64,000 nucleotides of DNA from an uncultured Prevotella sp. (GCA_905196835.1 CAJJWN010000002.1:1-64000); one strand, 5' to 3'; shown: positions 1 through 9,080, counted from the first letter of the stretch. Translations and numbers: made by a program. Notes: generated by a model from the sequence alone, not told the origin.

Positions 1-1005
1 TTGCGTGTAGTCCCATTCCTGCTGCTTCTCCTTCTGGCTTTCTCGTGCAAGCCGCAAGTGCCGGGCGAATACATACAGCCTGACGAGTTTGAAGACATCC
101 TGTATGATTTTCACTTGGCTGACGGCATGGCCGACGGTGATGGAGAAAATGGTGATGCAGCTTACGACGTTACATTGTACCGTCAAGCTGTATTGCATAA
201 ATATGGCGTCACGCAGGCAGAGTTTGACTCTTCGCTTGTTTATTACATGCGCCATGCCGACAGGCTGCACAAGATTTATGAGAGCCTTGCTGAAAGGTTT
301 GAGGAAGAGGCCATGGCACTTGGTGCGTCGGCAAACGACATCCGCCGTTACGGCGACATGACCTCGGCGCGTGACACGTCAAACCTTTGGCGCGGTGTAC
401 ATGCGGCTATGCTCATGCCGTATGCGCCTTACAATGTAATGACTTTCGAGATTGCTGCGGACAGCACTTATAGGCCGGGTGACAAAATAATATTCAGTTT
501 CAACACAGATTTTGTTTACAAGGACGGGCCTAAAGAGGGTGTTGCTCTTCTTGCAATCCAGTTTAAGAACGACAGCGTGGCGAGCAGCACTGTGCGCATG
601 TCGTCAAATTCAAATTACAGTGTGACCGTAGGCGACTACAGCCGTAAGGGTATTAAAGCCATCCGTGGCTTTATTTATCTTGGTGAAAGGAGGGCGAGGC
701 GTGATGATGCTAACCGTGAGGACTTGCGCCTGATGTTCATAGACAATATCCGCATGGTGAGGATGAGGGACAACAGGGCGCAAAGTCAGACCGAGACGGC
801 GTCACAGCCGGTGAACGTACGGAGGGACACTATTGCCAAAGATGCGGTGAAGAAGCCGGCCGGCGAAGCTGTAAAAGCGCCTGCCGGAACAAACGCGGTG
901 AAACCGTTGGAACACCGCATGTTGCCTGCCGGCCGTGTGGCCGCGCCGATTAAAATGTCGGAAGTAAAGCCCGTGCCGTTGCAGAAGCGCGTAAATGATA
1001 AGTGA
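1..1005 (+). CDS. DUF4296-domain lipoprotein
   Basis: Predicted outer-surface or periplasmic lipoprotein of unknown function, 334 aa as seen. A short leucine-rich signal segment ends in a lipobox (AFSC, lipidated Cys16), and residues about 20-120 match the helical DUF4296 domain typical of Bacteroidetes (conserved DILYDFHLADGM and YGVTQAEFDSSLVYYMRH stretches). The middle has beta-rich sequence and the last 70 residues are a low-complexity Ala/Lys/Pro tail. The TTG used here is the first base of the window, so the true start may lie upstream. It is followed closely by a small unknown gene on the same strand. Function is not known for the family. Confidence 0.75.
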   Translation: MRVVPFLLLLLLAFSCKPQVPGEYIQPDEFEDILYDFHLADGMADGDGENGDAAYDVTLYRQAVLHKYGVTQAEFDSSLVYYMRHADRLHKIYESLAERFEEEAMALGASANDIRRYGDMTSARDTSNLWRGVHAAMLMPYAPYNVMTFEIAADSTYRPGDKIIFSFNTDFVYKDGPKEGVALLAIQFKNDSVASSTVRMSSNSNYSVTVGDYSRKGIKAIRGFIYLGERRARRDDANREDLRLMFIDNIRMVRMRDNRAQSQTETASQPVNVRRDTIAKDAVKKPAGEAVKAPAGTNAVKPLEHRMLPAGRVAAPIKMSEVKPVPLQKRVNDK

Positions 1006-1034
1006 CATGTCGCTCTTTACTAAAGTAAGTGCTT

Positions 1035-1253
1035 ATGGACAGGATTAGACGGGTGGCCGTAAACAGGGTGATTGCGGATGGTGAGACGGTCAGTCCGTGC
1101 GTGCTTGAGATTGAAGACGGCAAGATTATTGATTTTTATCATTTCACCGGCGAACTCCCCTTTACCGAATGGAAGGGTGGCACGGTTGTTCTTTCAAAGA
1201 CCACTGACGGCTGGACGATTGACAATTTTTCGGCTGACGCCTTGTTGTATTGA
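1035..1253 (+). CDS. small conserved-looking hypothetical protein (72 aa)
   Basis: Begins about 30 bp after the DUF4296 gene and is probably co-transcribed. I chose the ATG at 1035; a GTG two codons upstream (1029) is also possible. The protein (starts MDRIRRVAVNRVIADG) has alternating hydrophobic and polar residues consistent with a small beta barrel, with no signal peptide, membrane segment or catalytic motif. Not recognised. A strong hairpin follows within 45 bp. Confidence 0.55.
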   Translation: MDRIRRVAVNRVIADGETVSPCVLEIEDGKIIDFYHFTGELPFTEWKGGTVVLSKTTDGWTIDNFSADALLY

Positions 1254-1293
1254 GTTTGCGCAGGTCTTCAATCTTTCCTTTGAAATGACGTTT

Positions 1294-1319
1294 AAAGGCA
1301 TTCGTTAGAATGCCTTTTT
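1294..1319 (+). terminator. intrinsic terminator-like hairpin
   Basis: A perfect 10-bp stem (AAAGGCATTC / GAATGCCTTT) with a GTTA loop, followed by a T-rich stretch, 40 bp after the stop of the 72-aa gene. It would end the transcript of the first two genes. Confidence 0.7.
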
Positions 1320-1356
1320 GTGTTTAGTGTAACGTGTTGATATCCAGCGGTTTCTA

Positions 1357-1435
1357 AAAGACGGCAAATCATACGCTAAAAGACGGCCTTTAAGCTTGCT
1401 ATTTGCGGTCTTTTGGAAGGTAAAAGACGGTCTTT
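1357..1435. repeat. 22-bp-pitch palindrome array 1 (4 units)
   Basis: Four copies of the degenerate 13-bp palindrome AAAGRCSGYCTTT with centres at 1363, 1385, 1407 and 1429, exactly 22 bp apart, separated by unrelated 9-bp spacers. It lies between two plus-strand genes (stop 1253, next start 1588). The rest of the 1254-1587 gap holds the hairpin at 1294 and a promoter-like TATCTTTG at 1550-1557. Confidence 0.8.
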
Positions 1436-1549
1436 CGTGTTTTTATCACAATTGTCACGGCCGACGGAAGCTGTTTGGGCTGGCGACATTTATCAGCTTG
1501 GAGCATAAAACTTTGTTATGTAAAGTAGCCGTATGTCGGATAAAATAAG

Positions 1550-1557
1550 TATCTTTG
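1550..1557 (+). promoter_or_regulatory. Bacteroidetes -7 element (TATCTTTG)
   Basis: Matches TAnnTTTG 31 bp before the start of the DUF4375-like gene. No convincing -33 TTTG at the usual spacing. Confidence 0.5.
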
Positions 1558-1587
1558 CATAGTAAATTGATGAACAGACTGTAGCCT

Positions 1588-2097
1588 ATGAATGTTGTAA
1601 AGATAAGCTATGAAAGCGTGCAGATAGCCGCGCAGGCCGGTATGGACGAGTTCGTAAATGTATTTTATGATGCTATAATGGACTATTCGGGCGGCGAGGT
1701 GACAGCCGAAACGATGCAAGGAATAAATGCAGACCAGATGACATTGGTTGTGTTTAAGATTTTGCATGAGGAGATTATGGACGGTGGTTTTGTGCAGCTG
1801 ATTTATAACGGCTACGGGCCTTTCGTCTTTTTCAATCCTTTTGCAAAGTGTGTAAGGGCATGGGGGCTTGACGATTTGGCCTCGCTTGTAAACAAGGCCG
1901 GCCGCCTTTTCCGTAAATATGGCAATGAAATACAGCAGGAATGCACGGACGAGGAGTTTATGGCGCTGTTTGAGAAATACCCGAAGTTTGACGAACTTGA
2001 CGACGAGTTTGTAGAGAACGAAGAGCGTTGGGTAAGCGAGATAGCGCATTACATAGACGAACACATCGACCGTTTTGCGGATGTAGTGGACGAATAA
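1588..2097 (+). CDS. DUF4375 (DMP19)-like protein
   Basis: 169-aa soluble, acidic, mostly helical protein. The segment HEEIMDGGFVQLIYNGYG is typical of the DUF4375/DMP19 family (usually NGGFxQxFxN). DMP19 of Neisseria is described as a DNA-mimic protein, but most family members are uncharacterised, so no function is assigned. It starts 31 bp after a TAnnTTTG element and ends 28 bp before smpB, suggesting co-transcription. Confidence 0.55.
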   Translation: MNVVKISYESVQIAAQAGMDEFVNVFYDAIMDYSGGEVTAETMQGINADQMTLVVFKILHEEIMDGGFVQLIYNGYGPFVFFNPFAKCVRAWGLDDLASLVNKAGRLFRKYGNEIQQECTDEEFMALFEKYPKFDELDDEFVENEERWVSEIAHYIDEHIDRFADVVDE

Positions 2098-2125
2098 GAG
2101 CATAAAAGCAAAGAGTTGAACGGGA

Positions 2126-2605
2126 ATGAATAAGGAAGAAGAACAGATAAGAAAGAAAAGCCCGGTAAGCATACGCAACAAGAAAGCCTCGTTCGAGTAT
2201 TTTTTCGTCGAGACTTACACGGCAGGCATAGTGCTCACCGGTACTGAAATAAAGTCTATCCGTCAAGGCAAAGCCTCGCTGGTAGACAGCTATTGCTATA
2301 TACACAACGGCGAAATCTGGGTGAAAGGCATGAACATATCGCCGTATTTTTTCGGTTCCTACAATAACCACGAAGCCAAGCGTGACCGCAAGCTGTTGCT
2401 TACCAAGCGCGAGATACACAAACTTCAGGAAGCTACTAAGCAGGTAGGCTTCACTATTGTGCCTACGCTTGTGTTCATAGACAGCAAAGGGCGCGCCAAG
2501 GTTGACATCGCCCTTGCCAAAGGAAAAAAGGAATACGACAAGCGGCAGACGCTGAAAGAGAAGGAAGACCGCCGCGAGATAGACCGTGCAATAAAGCATT
2601 ATTAA
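2126..2605 (+). CDS. smpB: SsrA-binding protein SmpB
   Basis: Binds tmRNA and delivers it to stalled ribosomes for trans-translation. The 159 residues match the usual SmpB length; the OB-fold core shows NKKASFEYF, the [18 protein letters not shown] block and a basic C-terminal tail ([25 protein letters not shown]) that enters the ribosomal A site and path. No tmRNA gene is visible in this window. The 130 bp after the stop are purine-rich and low in complexity (GGAGTAGGAGGAAAGGAGC) followed by short CCGTAA-containing repeats, with no gene. Confidence 0.96.
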   Translation: MNKEEEQIRKKSPVSIRNKKASFEYFFVETYTAGIVLTGTEIKSIRQGKASLVDSYCYIHNGEIWVKGMNISPYFFGSYNNHEAKRDRKLLLTKREIHKLQEATKQVGFTIVPTLVFIDSKGRAKVDIALAKGKKEYDKRQTLKEKEDRREIDRAIKHY

Positions 2606-2735
2606 GGAGTAGGAGGAAAGGAGCAAGAAGTAAAGGAGTAAGTATATATGCTTTGTTGTATGTACCTATGGCCGTAAATCCTGTAACCGCAAGACCTTAA
2701 AACCGTAAAACCTCATAATCCCATAACCGTAACAA

Positions 2736-3359
2736 ATGATAAAAAACTTGATATTTGACCTTGGCGGTGTTATCATGACAATCGACCAAAACGAAGCGTT
2801 GCGCCGCTTTAAGGAACTGGGCGTAGCCGATATAGAGCGCAGGCTTGACCCTTATACGCAGACAGGAATATTCGGAGATGTGGAAGAGGGCAAGGTTACT
2901 GCGGAGGAATTTCGTGTGGAGTTGAGCCGTATTGTAGGCCGCACGCTGTCGTTCGATGATTGCAAATACGGTTGGCTTGGCTACCGTAAAGAAGTGCCGC
3001 AGCGCAATCTTGACGCTTTAAGGCGGTTGCGCGGCGAGGGTTACCGCCTCATTCTCCTGTCAAACACCAATCCGTTCATGATGAGTTGGGCGTTGACAAA
3101 GGATTTTGACGGCGGCACCGGCTCGCTTGAAGATTACTTTGACGCGCTTTATCTTAGTTACCGCATTGGCGTGATGAAGCCCGACGCAAAGTTTTTCCAA
3201 GCCGTTATCGACAATGAACACATATTGCCTGAAGAATCTTTGTTCGTTGATGACGGGCCGTGCAACATCGAGGCGGCACGCAAGCTTGGCTTCAACACAA
3301 TGTGCCCGAAGAACGGCGAAGATTGGCCCCAGGCGTTGATGGAAATGCTGGCAAAATAA
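2736..3359 (+). CDS. HAD-superfamily hydrolase (YihX-like phosphatase)
   Basis: 207-aa haloacid-dehalogenase-like hydrolase, subfamily IA. Motif I is FDLGGVIMTID (nucleophile Asp8), motif II is LLSNTN, motif III the Lys in GVMKPDAKFF and motif IV FVDDGPCNIEAA. An alpha-helical cap lies between motifs I and II. Substrate is probably a small sugar phosphate or nucleotide, but it cannot be read from sequence. It stands alone between smpB and map, which has its own promoter. Confidence 0.88.
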   Translation: MIKNLIFDLGGVIMTIDQNEALRRFKELGVADIERRLDPYTQTGIFGDVEEGKVTAEEFRVELSRIVGRTLSFDDCKYGWLGYRKEVPQRNLDALRRLRGEGYRLILLSNTNPFMMSWALTKDFDGGTGSLEDYFDALYLSYRIGVMKPDAKFFQAVIDNEHILPEESLFVDDGPCNIEAARKLGFNTMCPKNGEDWPQALMEMLAK

Positions 3360-3396
3360 AAAGTTCAATTAATGTGCTGTTTTACAATAAAATTTG

Positions 3397-3404
3397 TACT
3401 TTTG
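3397..3404 (+). promoter_or_regulatory. -7 element for map (TACTTTTG)
   Basis: Exact TAnnTTTG match 25 bp before the map start. The -33 region is poor. Confidence 0.55.
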
Positions 3405-3429
3405 CACATAGTTTATATGTTGTAAAACA

Positions 3430-4290
3430 ATGTTCAAGAAAAAGAGAAGATGGCATACACAGCCCGGTCAGCCGCTTACCGAGATGGACAAGCAGGTGAT
3501 GTACTGGGAGAACAAGGGTAAGCTTGTACCCACACGCGACTTGATAAAGACCCCGGAACAGATAGAAGGCATACGCAAGAGCGGCGTAGTGAACAGCGGC
3601 GTGCTCGACGAGGTGGCCGCACACATACATGCCGGGATGAGCACCGCCGAAATCGATAAGATTTGTTATGATTATTGTACGGAGCACGGAGCCGTGCCGG
3701 CCTGCTTGAATTACGAGGGTTTCCCGAAGAGCGTATGCACCAGCATAAACGAAGTGGTATGTCATGGCATACCGAAGGAGACTGACATTTTGCAGGAAGG
3801 CGATATTGTAAACGTTGACTTCACTACGATACTTGACGGCTATTATGCCGACGCTTCACGTATGTTCATCATCGGAAAAACAACGCCCGAGAAGGAACAG
3901 CTTGTGCGTGTGACGAAAGAATGTCTTGAAATCGGTGCCGAAGCGGCTAAGCCTTACGGTTTTGTAGGCGACATAGGCCATGCCATACAGAAGCACGCCG
4001 AGAAATATCATTATGGCATTGTGCGCGACCTTTGCGGTCATGGTGTTGGCATTAAGTTCCATGAAGAGCCTGAAGTGATGCACTTCGGACACAAGGGGAC
4101 TGGCATGTTGCTCGTTCCGGGCATGGTATTTACTATCGAGCCTATGATAAACATGGGCACATGGAAAGTGTTTATCGACGCTGACGACCCATACGGATGG
4201 GAAGTGATAACGGGCGACGAGAAGCCCAGTGCGCAGTGGGAGCACACGTTCCTGATGACGGAGCATGGCGTTGAGATACTTTCCGCTTAA
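3430..4290 (+). CDS. map: methionine aminopeptidase, type I
   Basis: Removes the initiator methionine from nascent proteins. At 286 aa it is longer than the E. coli enzyme because of about 35 extra basic N-terminal residues (MFKKKRRWHTQPGQP). The five metal ligands are present: Asp in VNVDFT, Asp in YYADASR, His in GHGVGIKFHEEP, Glu in FTIEPM and Glu in WEHTFL. It precedes tsaD by 12 bp, so the two are likely one transcript. Confidence 0.96.
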   Translation: MFKKKRRWHTQPGQPLTEMDKQVMYWENKGKLVPTRDLIKTPEQIEGIRKSGVVNSGVLDEVAAHIHAGMSTAEIDKICYDYCTEHGAVPACLNYEGFPKSVCTSINEVVCHGIPKETDILQEGDIVNVDFTTILDGYYADASRMFIIGKTTPEKEQLVRVTKECLEIGAEAAKPYGFVGDIGHAIQKHAEKYHYGIVRDLCGHGVGIKFHEEPEVMHFGHKGTGMLLVPGMVFTIEPMINMGTWKVFIDADDPYGWEVITGDEKPSAQWEHTFLMTEHGVEILSA

Positions 4291-4302
4291 AAGACAGCTC
4301 TT

Positions 4303-5328
4303 ATGGAAGACATATATATATTAGGTATAGAGAGCAGTTGCGACGATACATCGGCTGCGGTGCTGCGCAACGGCGTGTTGCTAAGTAACGTTACGGCTTC
4401 GCAAGAAGTACACAAGGCATATGGAGGCGTTGTACCAGAGTTGGCGTCGCGTGCTCATCAGCAGAACGTAGTGCCTGTGGTAGCCCAGGCTTTGAAGCGT
4501 GCCGGAGTGACTAAGGAACAATTGTCTGCCGTCGCTTTCACACGTGGCCCTGGACTGATGGGCTCTCTGCTTGTGGGTGTAAGCTTTGCCAAGGGCTTTG
4601 CCCGTTCGTTGAACATTCCTCTTATAGATGTCAACCACCTGCAAGGTCATGTAATGGCACACTTTATCAAGGAGAGCGACGACGACACGTCGGCTCCCCC
4701 TCTGCCGTTCATTTGCCTGCTTGTGAGTGGAGGCAATTCGCAGATAGTCAAGGTGAACGCCTACAATGACATGGAAGTGCTTGGGCAGACGATAGACGAT
4801 GCTGCCGGAGAAGCGATAGACAAGTGCTCGAAAGTGATGGGACTCGGGTATCCTGGTGGTCCTGTCATTGACCGTTTGGCTCGTCAGGGCAATCCTCATG
4901 CCTATAAATTCTCAGAACCGCATATACCAGGGTTTGATTATAGTTTCAGCGGATTGAAGACGTCTTTCTTGTATAGCCTGCGTGAATGGATTAAGGATGA
5001 CCCTGATTTTGTAGAGCATCACAAGGAAGACCTTGCGGCAAGTCTTGAGTTTACCATTGTAGACATACTGATGAAAAAACTTAAACTTGCAGTTAAACAG
5101 ACTGGTGTAAAGCATGTCGCCGTAGCCGGTGGGGTAAGTGCGAACACGGGATTGAGAAACGCTTTTCATGAATATGCTGGAAAATATGGTTGGACAATAT
5201 ACATTCCAAAGTTCAGCTATACAACGGATAATGCGGCGATGATAGGTATAACGGGCTATTATAAATATCTTGACAATGACTTTTGTTCTATTGACAAGCC
5301 CGCATTCTCAAAGGTTACATTCAAATAA
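4303..5328 (+). CDS. tsaD: tRNA N6-threonylcarbamoyladenosine transferase subunit TsaD
   Basis: Transfers threonylcarbamoyl from the AMP intermediate to A37 of tRNAs reading ANN codons, with TsaB and TsaE. The ASKHA fold is clear: GIESSCDDTS at the N-terminus, metal-binding HLQGH, LLVSGGNSQ phosphate loop, GLGYPGGPVIDRLA and the C-terminal AVAGGVSANTGLR and TTDNAAMIG blocks. 341 aa is normal length. Confidence 0.97.
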   Translation: MEDIYILGIESSCDDTSAAVLRNGVLLSNVTASQEVHKAYGGVVPELASRAHQQNVVPVVAQALKRAGVTKEQLSAVAFTRGPGLMGSLLVGVSFAKGFARSLNIPLIDVNHLQGHVMAHFIKESDDDTSAPPLPFICLLVSGGNSQIVKVNAYNDMEVLGQTIDDAAGEAIDKCSKVMGLGYPGGPVIDRLARQGNPHAYKFSEPHIPGFDYSFSGLKTSFLYSLREWIKDDPDFVEHHKEDLAASLEFTIVDILMKKLKLAVKQTGVKHVAVAGGVSANTGLRNAFHEYAGKYGWTIYIPKFSYTTDNAAMIGITGYYKYLDNDFCSIDKPAFSKVTFK

Positions 5329-5343
5329 ACAGATATAAAAGGT

Positions 5344-5865
5344 ATGGATTTCGAAAATAAAATATTAAGCAAGGAGATAAGCCAGTTTATCTGGGAAAAG
5401 GGGAAGACGCTTGGTACTGCCGAGAGTTGTACTGGTGGAAGGATTGCCGAGGCGATAATTTTGATGCCAGGTGCATCTAATTATTTCAAGGGCGGCATCG
5501 TTTCTTATACAAATGAGATAAAGGAAAAAATACTTGGGGTCAGTCATGACGTTCTTGAAGAGAAAACCGCTGTATGTGAAGAGGTTGCAATCGAAATGGT
5601 CAAAGGCGCAATAGAGGCATTGGGAGTTGACTATGCGATTTCCGCTACCGGTATAGCCGGGCCGGCCGGAGGTACACACGACATTCCGGTTGGCACGATT
5701 TGGCTTGCCTGTGGCACGGCAGATGATATTGTTACATTGAAACTTGAAGAGGACAAAGGGCGTGACTTAAATCTGGCAAATGCTACAACGCAGGCTCTTC
5801 AGTTGTTTTTGGGCTATCTTACAGAACGGTTGAAGAGTGAAGATGATGTGCAGGATTTAGGTTGA
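5344..5865 (+). CDS. pncC: CinA C-terminal / PncC-type nicotinamide-nucleotide amidohydrolase
   Basis: 173-aa stand-alone CinA C-terminal domain. Family members deamidate nicotinamide mononucleotide to nicotinate mononucleotide. Conserved TAESCTGGRIAEAI near residue 22, the GGIVSYTNEIKE segment and ATGIAGPAGGTHDIPVGTIWLA are all present. It follows tsaD by 15 bp. The CinA N-terminal molybdopterin-binding-like domain is absent, as in E. coli PncC. Confidence 0.92.
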   Translation: MDFENKILSKEISQFIWEKGKTLGTAESCTGGRIAEAIILMPGASNYFKGGIVSYTNEIKEKILGVSHDVLEEKTAVCEEVAIEMVKGAIEALGVDYAISATGIAGPAGGTHDIPVGTIWLACGTADDIVTLKLEEDKGRDLNLANATTQALQLFLGYLTERLKSEDDVQDLG

Positions 5866-5964
5866 AAACATAAGTCTCTTGTTCCTTAATAGGTTGAATG
5901 TCATATAGTTCGCACGTTGTCAATACTAAAAAAAGATTAAAAGGTTTATTATTGATGCGAATAT

Positions 5965-5995
5965 TTTGATTATTCGGAAAAAGTTTGTAATTTTG
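5965..5995 (+). promoter_or_regulatory. consensus Bacteroidetes promoter for rpmB-rpmG
   Basis: TTTG at 5965-5968, a 19-bp spacer and TAATTTTG at 5988-5995, a full match to the -33/-7 consensus of the Bacteroidetes primary sigma factor. It lies 50 bp before rpmB. The 180-bp gap after pncC holds nothing else. Confidence 0.85.
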
Positions 5996-6045
5996 CACGC
6001 TGTTTGGAATAAGTATCAAAATTAAAACAAAAAAGGTAGATAGCA

Positions 6046-6309
6046 ATGTCTAAGATTTGTCAAATAACAGGTAAGAAAGCCCAGATTGGAAATAATGTTT
6101 CACATTCAAAGCACCGCACAAAGCGTAGTTTTGATGTAAACCTTTTCAGGAAGAAGTTTTACTATGTAGAGGAGCAGTGCTGGATAAGCTTGAAGATAAG
6201 CGCGGCAGGTCTGCGCCTTATAAACAAAGTTGGTTTGGACGCGGCTCTCAAGCAGGCTGTTTCTAAAGGCTACTGTGATTGGAAAGACATTAAAGTAATA
6301 GGAGAATAA
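6046..6309 (+). CDS. rpmB: ribosomal protein bL28
   Basis: 87-aa large-subunit protein. It opens with [29 protein letters not shown], the classic L28 signature, and ends in the GYCDWKDIK helix. First gene of a three-gene ribosomal cluster with rpmG (6 bp downstream) and DUF4295. Confidence 0.97.
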   Translation: MSKICQITGKKAQIGNNVSHSKHRTKRSFDVNLFRKKFYYVEEQCWISLKISAAGLRLINKVGLDAALKQAVSKGYCDWKDIKVIGE

Positions 6310-6315
6310 TCGACC

Positions 6316-6504
6316 ATGGCAAAGAAGGCTAAAGGCAATAGGGTGCAGGTCATATTGGAGTGCACCGAGATGAAGAACAGTGGTCTTCCCGGTACAAGCC
6401 GTTATGTAACGACTAAAAACCGTAAGAACACGCCTGAGAGAATGGAGTTAATGAAGTATAATCCTATCTTGAAGAAGATGACTCTTCATAAGGAGATAAA
6501 ATAA
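6316..6504 (+). CDS. rpmG: ribosomal protein bL33
   Basis: 62-aa L33 with [34 protein letters not shown]. The usual zinc-binding Cys pairs are reduced to one Cys, so this is the zinc-free form. It lies between rpmB and the DUF4295 gene. Confidence 0.96.
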   Translation: MAKKAKGNRVQVILECTEMKNSGLPGTSRYVTTKNRKNTPERMELMKYNPILKKMTLHKEIK

Positions 6505-6523
6505 TAATTAAATAATTTAGGAA

Positions 6524-6682
6524 ATGGCAAAGAAAACCGTCGCAACCCTCCATGAAGGTTCAAAGGATGGTCGCGCTTATACTAAGGTTATCAAGATGGT
6601 AAAAAGCCCCAAGACTGGTGCTTACATCTTTGATGAGCAGATGGTGCCCAATGAGGCAGTAAAGGATTTCTTCAAGAATTGA
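6524..6682 (+). CDS. DUF4295 protein, small ribosome-associated protein of Bacteroidetes
   Basis: 52-aa basic protein (starts MAKKTVATLHEGSKDG, ends NEAVKDFFKN), too short for most length cut-offs but clearly a gene: 19 bp after rpmG, no stop codons, followed by a strong terminator. The bL28-bL33-DUF4295 order is typical of Bacteroidetes. From memory, DUF4295 was seen as an extra large-subunit protein in a Bacteroidetes ribosome structure; treat that as recollection. Confidence 0.93.
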   Translation: MAKKTVATLHEGSKDGRAYTKVIKMVKSPKTGAYIFDEQMVPNEAVKDFFKN

Positions 6683-6705
6683 TTTTGTCAAGACATCATA
6701 TCAAT

Positions 6706-6737
6706 AAAAGGCCGCAATGAATTTTGCGGCCTTTTTT
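6706..6737 (+). terminator. terminator of the rpmB-rpmG-DUF4295 operon
   Basis: 12-bp stem AAAAGGCCGCAA / TTGCGGCCTTTT with a 6-base loop followed by T residues, 24 bp after the DUF4295 stop. Confidence 0.9.
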
Positions 6738-6761
6738 GTTGTAAGTGTGAGTTCATTTTAC

Positions 6762-6769
6762 TAATTTTG
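6762..6769 (+). promoter_or_regulatory. -7 element for ftsY (TAATTTTG)
   Basis: TAnnTTTG match 17 bp before the ftsY start. The nearest upstream TTTG is 23 bp away, slightly long. Confidence 0.55.
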
Positions 6770-6786
6770 TAGCAAAATACATAGAT

Positions 6787-7746
6787 ATGGGATTATTTGG
6801 ATTATTCAATAGGGATAAGAAGGAAACGCTTGATAAGGGTCTTGAAAAAACGAAACAAAGTGTTTTCACTAAGATAGCGAGAGCCGTTGCAGGAAAATCA
6901 AAGGTTGATGAAGACGTACTGGACAATCTTGAAGAAGTGCTTATAACCTCGGATGTTGGTGTTGACACTACGCTGAAAATAATAAAGAGGATAGAAGAAA
7001 GAGTTGCACGAGATAAATATGTTTCGGTGTCAGAACTGAACGCTATACTCCGTGATGAGATTGCGGCTTTGCTTACAGAAAATAATTCCGTAGATAACGA
7101 GAACTGGGATTTGCCTTCGGACCATTCTCCTTATGTCATACTTGTTGTCGGGGTAAACGGAGTAGGTAAGACCACGACAATAGGAAAACTTGCATATCAG
7201 TTCAAGAAAGCAGGAAAGAAAGTGTATCTTGGTGCAGCTGACACATTCCGTGCTGCGGCGGTTGAACAATTGACGATTTGGGGAGAACGTGTCGGAGTAC
7301 CAGTTATAAAGCAACAAATGGGGGCAGACCCTGCCAGTGTCGCTTTTGATACATTAAGTTCTGCCAAAGCGAATTCTGCGGATGTTGTTCTTATAGACAC
7401 CGCAGGACGTTTGCATAACAAAGTCGGTCTTATGAACGAACTTAAGAAAATCAAGGATGTGATGAAGAAAGTCGTTCCGCAGGCTCCCGATGAAGTTTTG
7501 CTAGTTCTTGACGGTTCTACGGGGCAAAACGCTTTTGAGCAGGCTAAACAATTCTCAGCCGTGACACAGATAACAAGTTTGGCTATAACAAAGCTTGACG
7601 GGACTGCAAAGGGTGGTGTTGTCATTGGTATATCGGACCAGTTGAAAGTGCCGGTTAAGTACATAGGTTTGGGCGAAAAGATGGAAGACCTGCAATTGTT
7701 CAATAAAAACCAATTTGTCGATTCTCTTTTTAATGTAGAAAAGTGA
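6787..7746 (+). CDS. ftsY: signal recognition particle receptor FtsY
   Basis: SRP receptor GTPase that brings ribosome-nascent chains to the translocon. 319 aa, with a short N-terminal region rather than the long acidic A domain of E. coli, then the NG domain: GVNGVGKTTTIGKLA (G1), DTFRAAA, VLIDTAGRLHN (G3), TKLDGTAKGG (G4) and a C-terminal GLGEKMEDLQLF. Its stop overlaps the rimO GTG start (GTGA), so the two are translationally coupled. Confidence 0.96.
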   Translation: MGLFGLFNRDKKETLDKGLEKTKQSVFTKIARAVAGKSKVDEDVLDNLEEVLITSDVGVDTTLKIIKRIEERVARDKYVSVSELNAILRDEIAALLTENNSVDNENWDLPSDHSPYVILVVGVNGVGKTTTIGKLAYQFKKAGKKVYLGAADTFRAAAVEQLTIWGERVGVPVIKQQMGADPASVAFDTLSSAKANSADVVLIDTAGRLHNKVGLMNELKKIKDVMKKVVPQAPDEVLLVLDGSTGQNAFEQAKQFSAVTQITSLAITKLDGTAKGGVVIGISDQLKVPVKYIGLGEKMEDLQLFNKNQFVDSLFNVEK

Positions 7747-9041
7747 GAAAAAATCAGATAGACTTTATTACTTTGGGCTGTTCTAAAAACCTTGTGGATA
7801 CAGAGATGTTGATGAAACAGTTTGAAGCTAATGGATATAAGTGCACACATGACAGCAAAAATCCTCAAGGCGAGATTGCTGTCATAAATACTTGTGGCTT
7901 TATTGGTGACGCAAAGGAGGAAAGTGTCAATACCATTCTTGAGTTTGCCGATGCGAAGGAAAAAGGGAAGTTGAAGAAACTTTTTGTCATGGGTTGTCTT
8001 TCGCAAAGATATAAGTCGGAACTTGAGAAGGAGATACCACAGGTAGACAAATATTATGGTAAGTTTGACTATAAACAGCTTTTGGCCGATTTGGGAAAGG
8101 CAGAGATGCCGTCGTGTAAAGGTTGCCGTGTGCAGACTACACCACATCATTATGCTTATGTGAAAATAAGTGAAGGCTGTGACCGCCATTGTGCTTATTG
8201 TGCTATACCTTTGATAACGGGCAAGCATGTTAGCAGACCTAAATCGGAAATACTTGATGAGGTTAGATATTTGGTAGCCAATGGCGTAAAGGAATTTCAG
8301 ATTATAGCACAAGAATTGACGTATTATGGAATAGACATTGATGGGAAACGGCATATTGCCGAGCTTGTTTCGGATATGGCTGATATTCCTGGCGTAAAAT
8401 GGATACGCCTGCATTATGCATATCCGACGCATTTCCCTTACGAACTGTTGGATGTTATCCGTGAAAAGCCGAATGTGTGCAAATATCTTGACATAGCTTT
8501 GCAGCATGTTTCAGACAATATGCTTTCCGCCATGAGGAGGCATATAACCAAGGCCGAGACCTATGAACTGATAGAGCGCATAAGGAAAGAGGTGCCAGGA
8601 ATACATTTGCGCACAACATTGATGGTAGGATTTCCGAATGAAAGCGACGATGATTTCAATGAGTTGATGGAGTTTACAAAATGGGCGCGCTTTGAGCGCA
8701 TGGGGGCATTTGCTTATTCTGAGGAAGAGGGTACGTATAGTGCCATACATTATCCTGATAATATAAGCCGGGAAGCCAAGCAGAAACGTTTGGACGTGTT
8801 GATGGCTTTGCAGCAGGAAATAAGTGCTGAAATAGCAGCTGAAAAGGTTGGCAAAGTGTTTAAGGTCATAATAGACAGAAAAGAAGGTGATTATTATGTC
8901 GGACGAACAGAGTTCAGTTCTCCTGAAGTTGACCCGGAAGTTCTTATTCCCGTTACAGAAAAGAGATTGCGCACGGGTTCATTCTATAATGTAAAGATTA
9001 CGAGTTCCGAGGAATTTGATTTGTACGGTATTGTTATATAA
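7743..9041 (+). CDS. rimO: ribosomal protein uS12 methylthiotransferase RimO
   Basis: Radical-SAM enzyme that methylthiolates an Asp of ribosomal protein S12. 432 aa. The N-terminal cluster domain has LGCSKNLVDTE, NTCGFI and MGCLSQRY; the radical-SAM CxxxCxxC is at about residues 146-153 (CDRHCAYC); a TRAM domain closes the protein. SKN after the first Cys, SPEVDPEV in the TRAM domain and RRHITKAE favour RimO over MiaB. The GTG start overlaps the ftsY stop. Confidence 0.95.
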   Translation: MRKNQIDFITLGCSKNLVDTEMLMKQFEANGYKCTHDSKNPQGEIAVINTCGFIGDAKEESVNTILEFADAKEKGKLKKLFVMGCLSQRYKSELEKEIPQVDKYYGKFDYKQLLADLGKAEMPSCKGCRVQTTPHHYAYVKISEGCDRHCAYCAIPLITGKHVSRPKSEILDEVRYLVANGVKEFQIIAQELTYYGIDIDGKRHIAELVSDMADIPGVKWIRLHYAYPTHFPYELLDVIREKPNVCKYLDIALQHVSDNMLSAMRRHITKAETYELIERIRKEVPGIHLRTTLMVGFPNESDDDFNELMEFTKWARFERMGAFAYSEEEGTYSAIHYPDNISREAKQKRLDVLMALQQEISAEIAAEKVGKVFKVIIDRKEGDYYVGRTEFSSPEVDPEVLIPVTEKRLRTGSFYNVKITSSEEFDLYGIVI

Positions 9042-9080
9042 TCCAATGTGCAAGTCTTCATATAGTGATAAGTTTTTATT

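Noticed and set aside
2606..2735. Purine-rich and CCGTAA-like short repeats between smpB and the HAD gene
   Set aside because: Low-complexity sequence without regular spacing or a stable structure; no feature assigned.
7197..8507. 436-codon open frame on the minus strand across ftsY and rimO
   Set aside because: Antisense to two certain genes; composition is Cys/Ser/Phe/Ile-rich with no domain. Shadow of their codon use.
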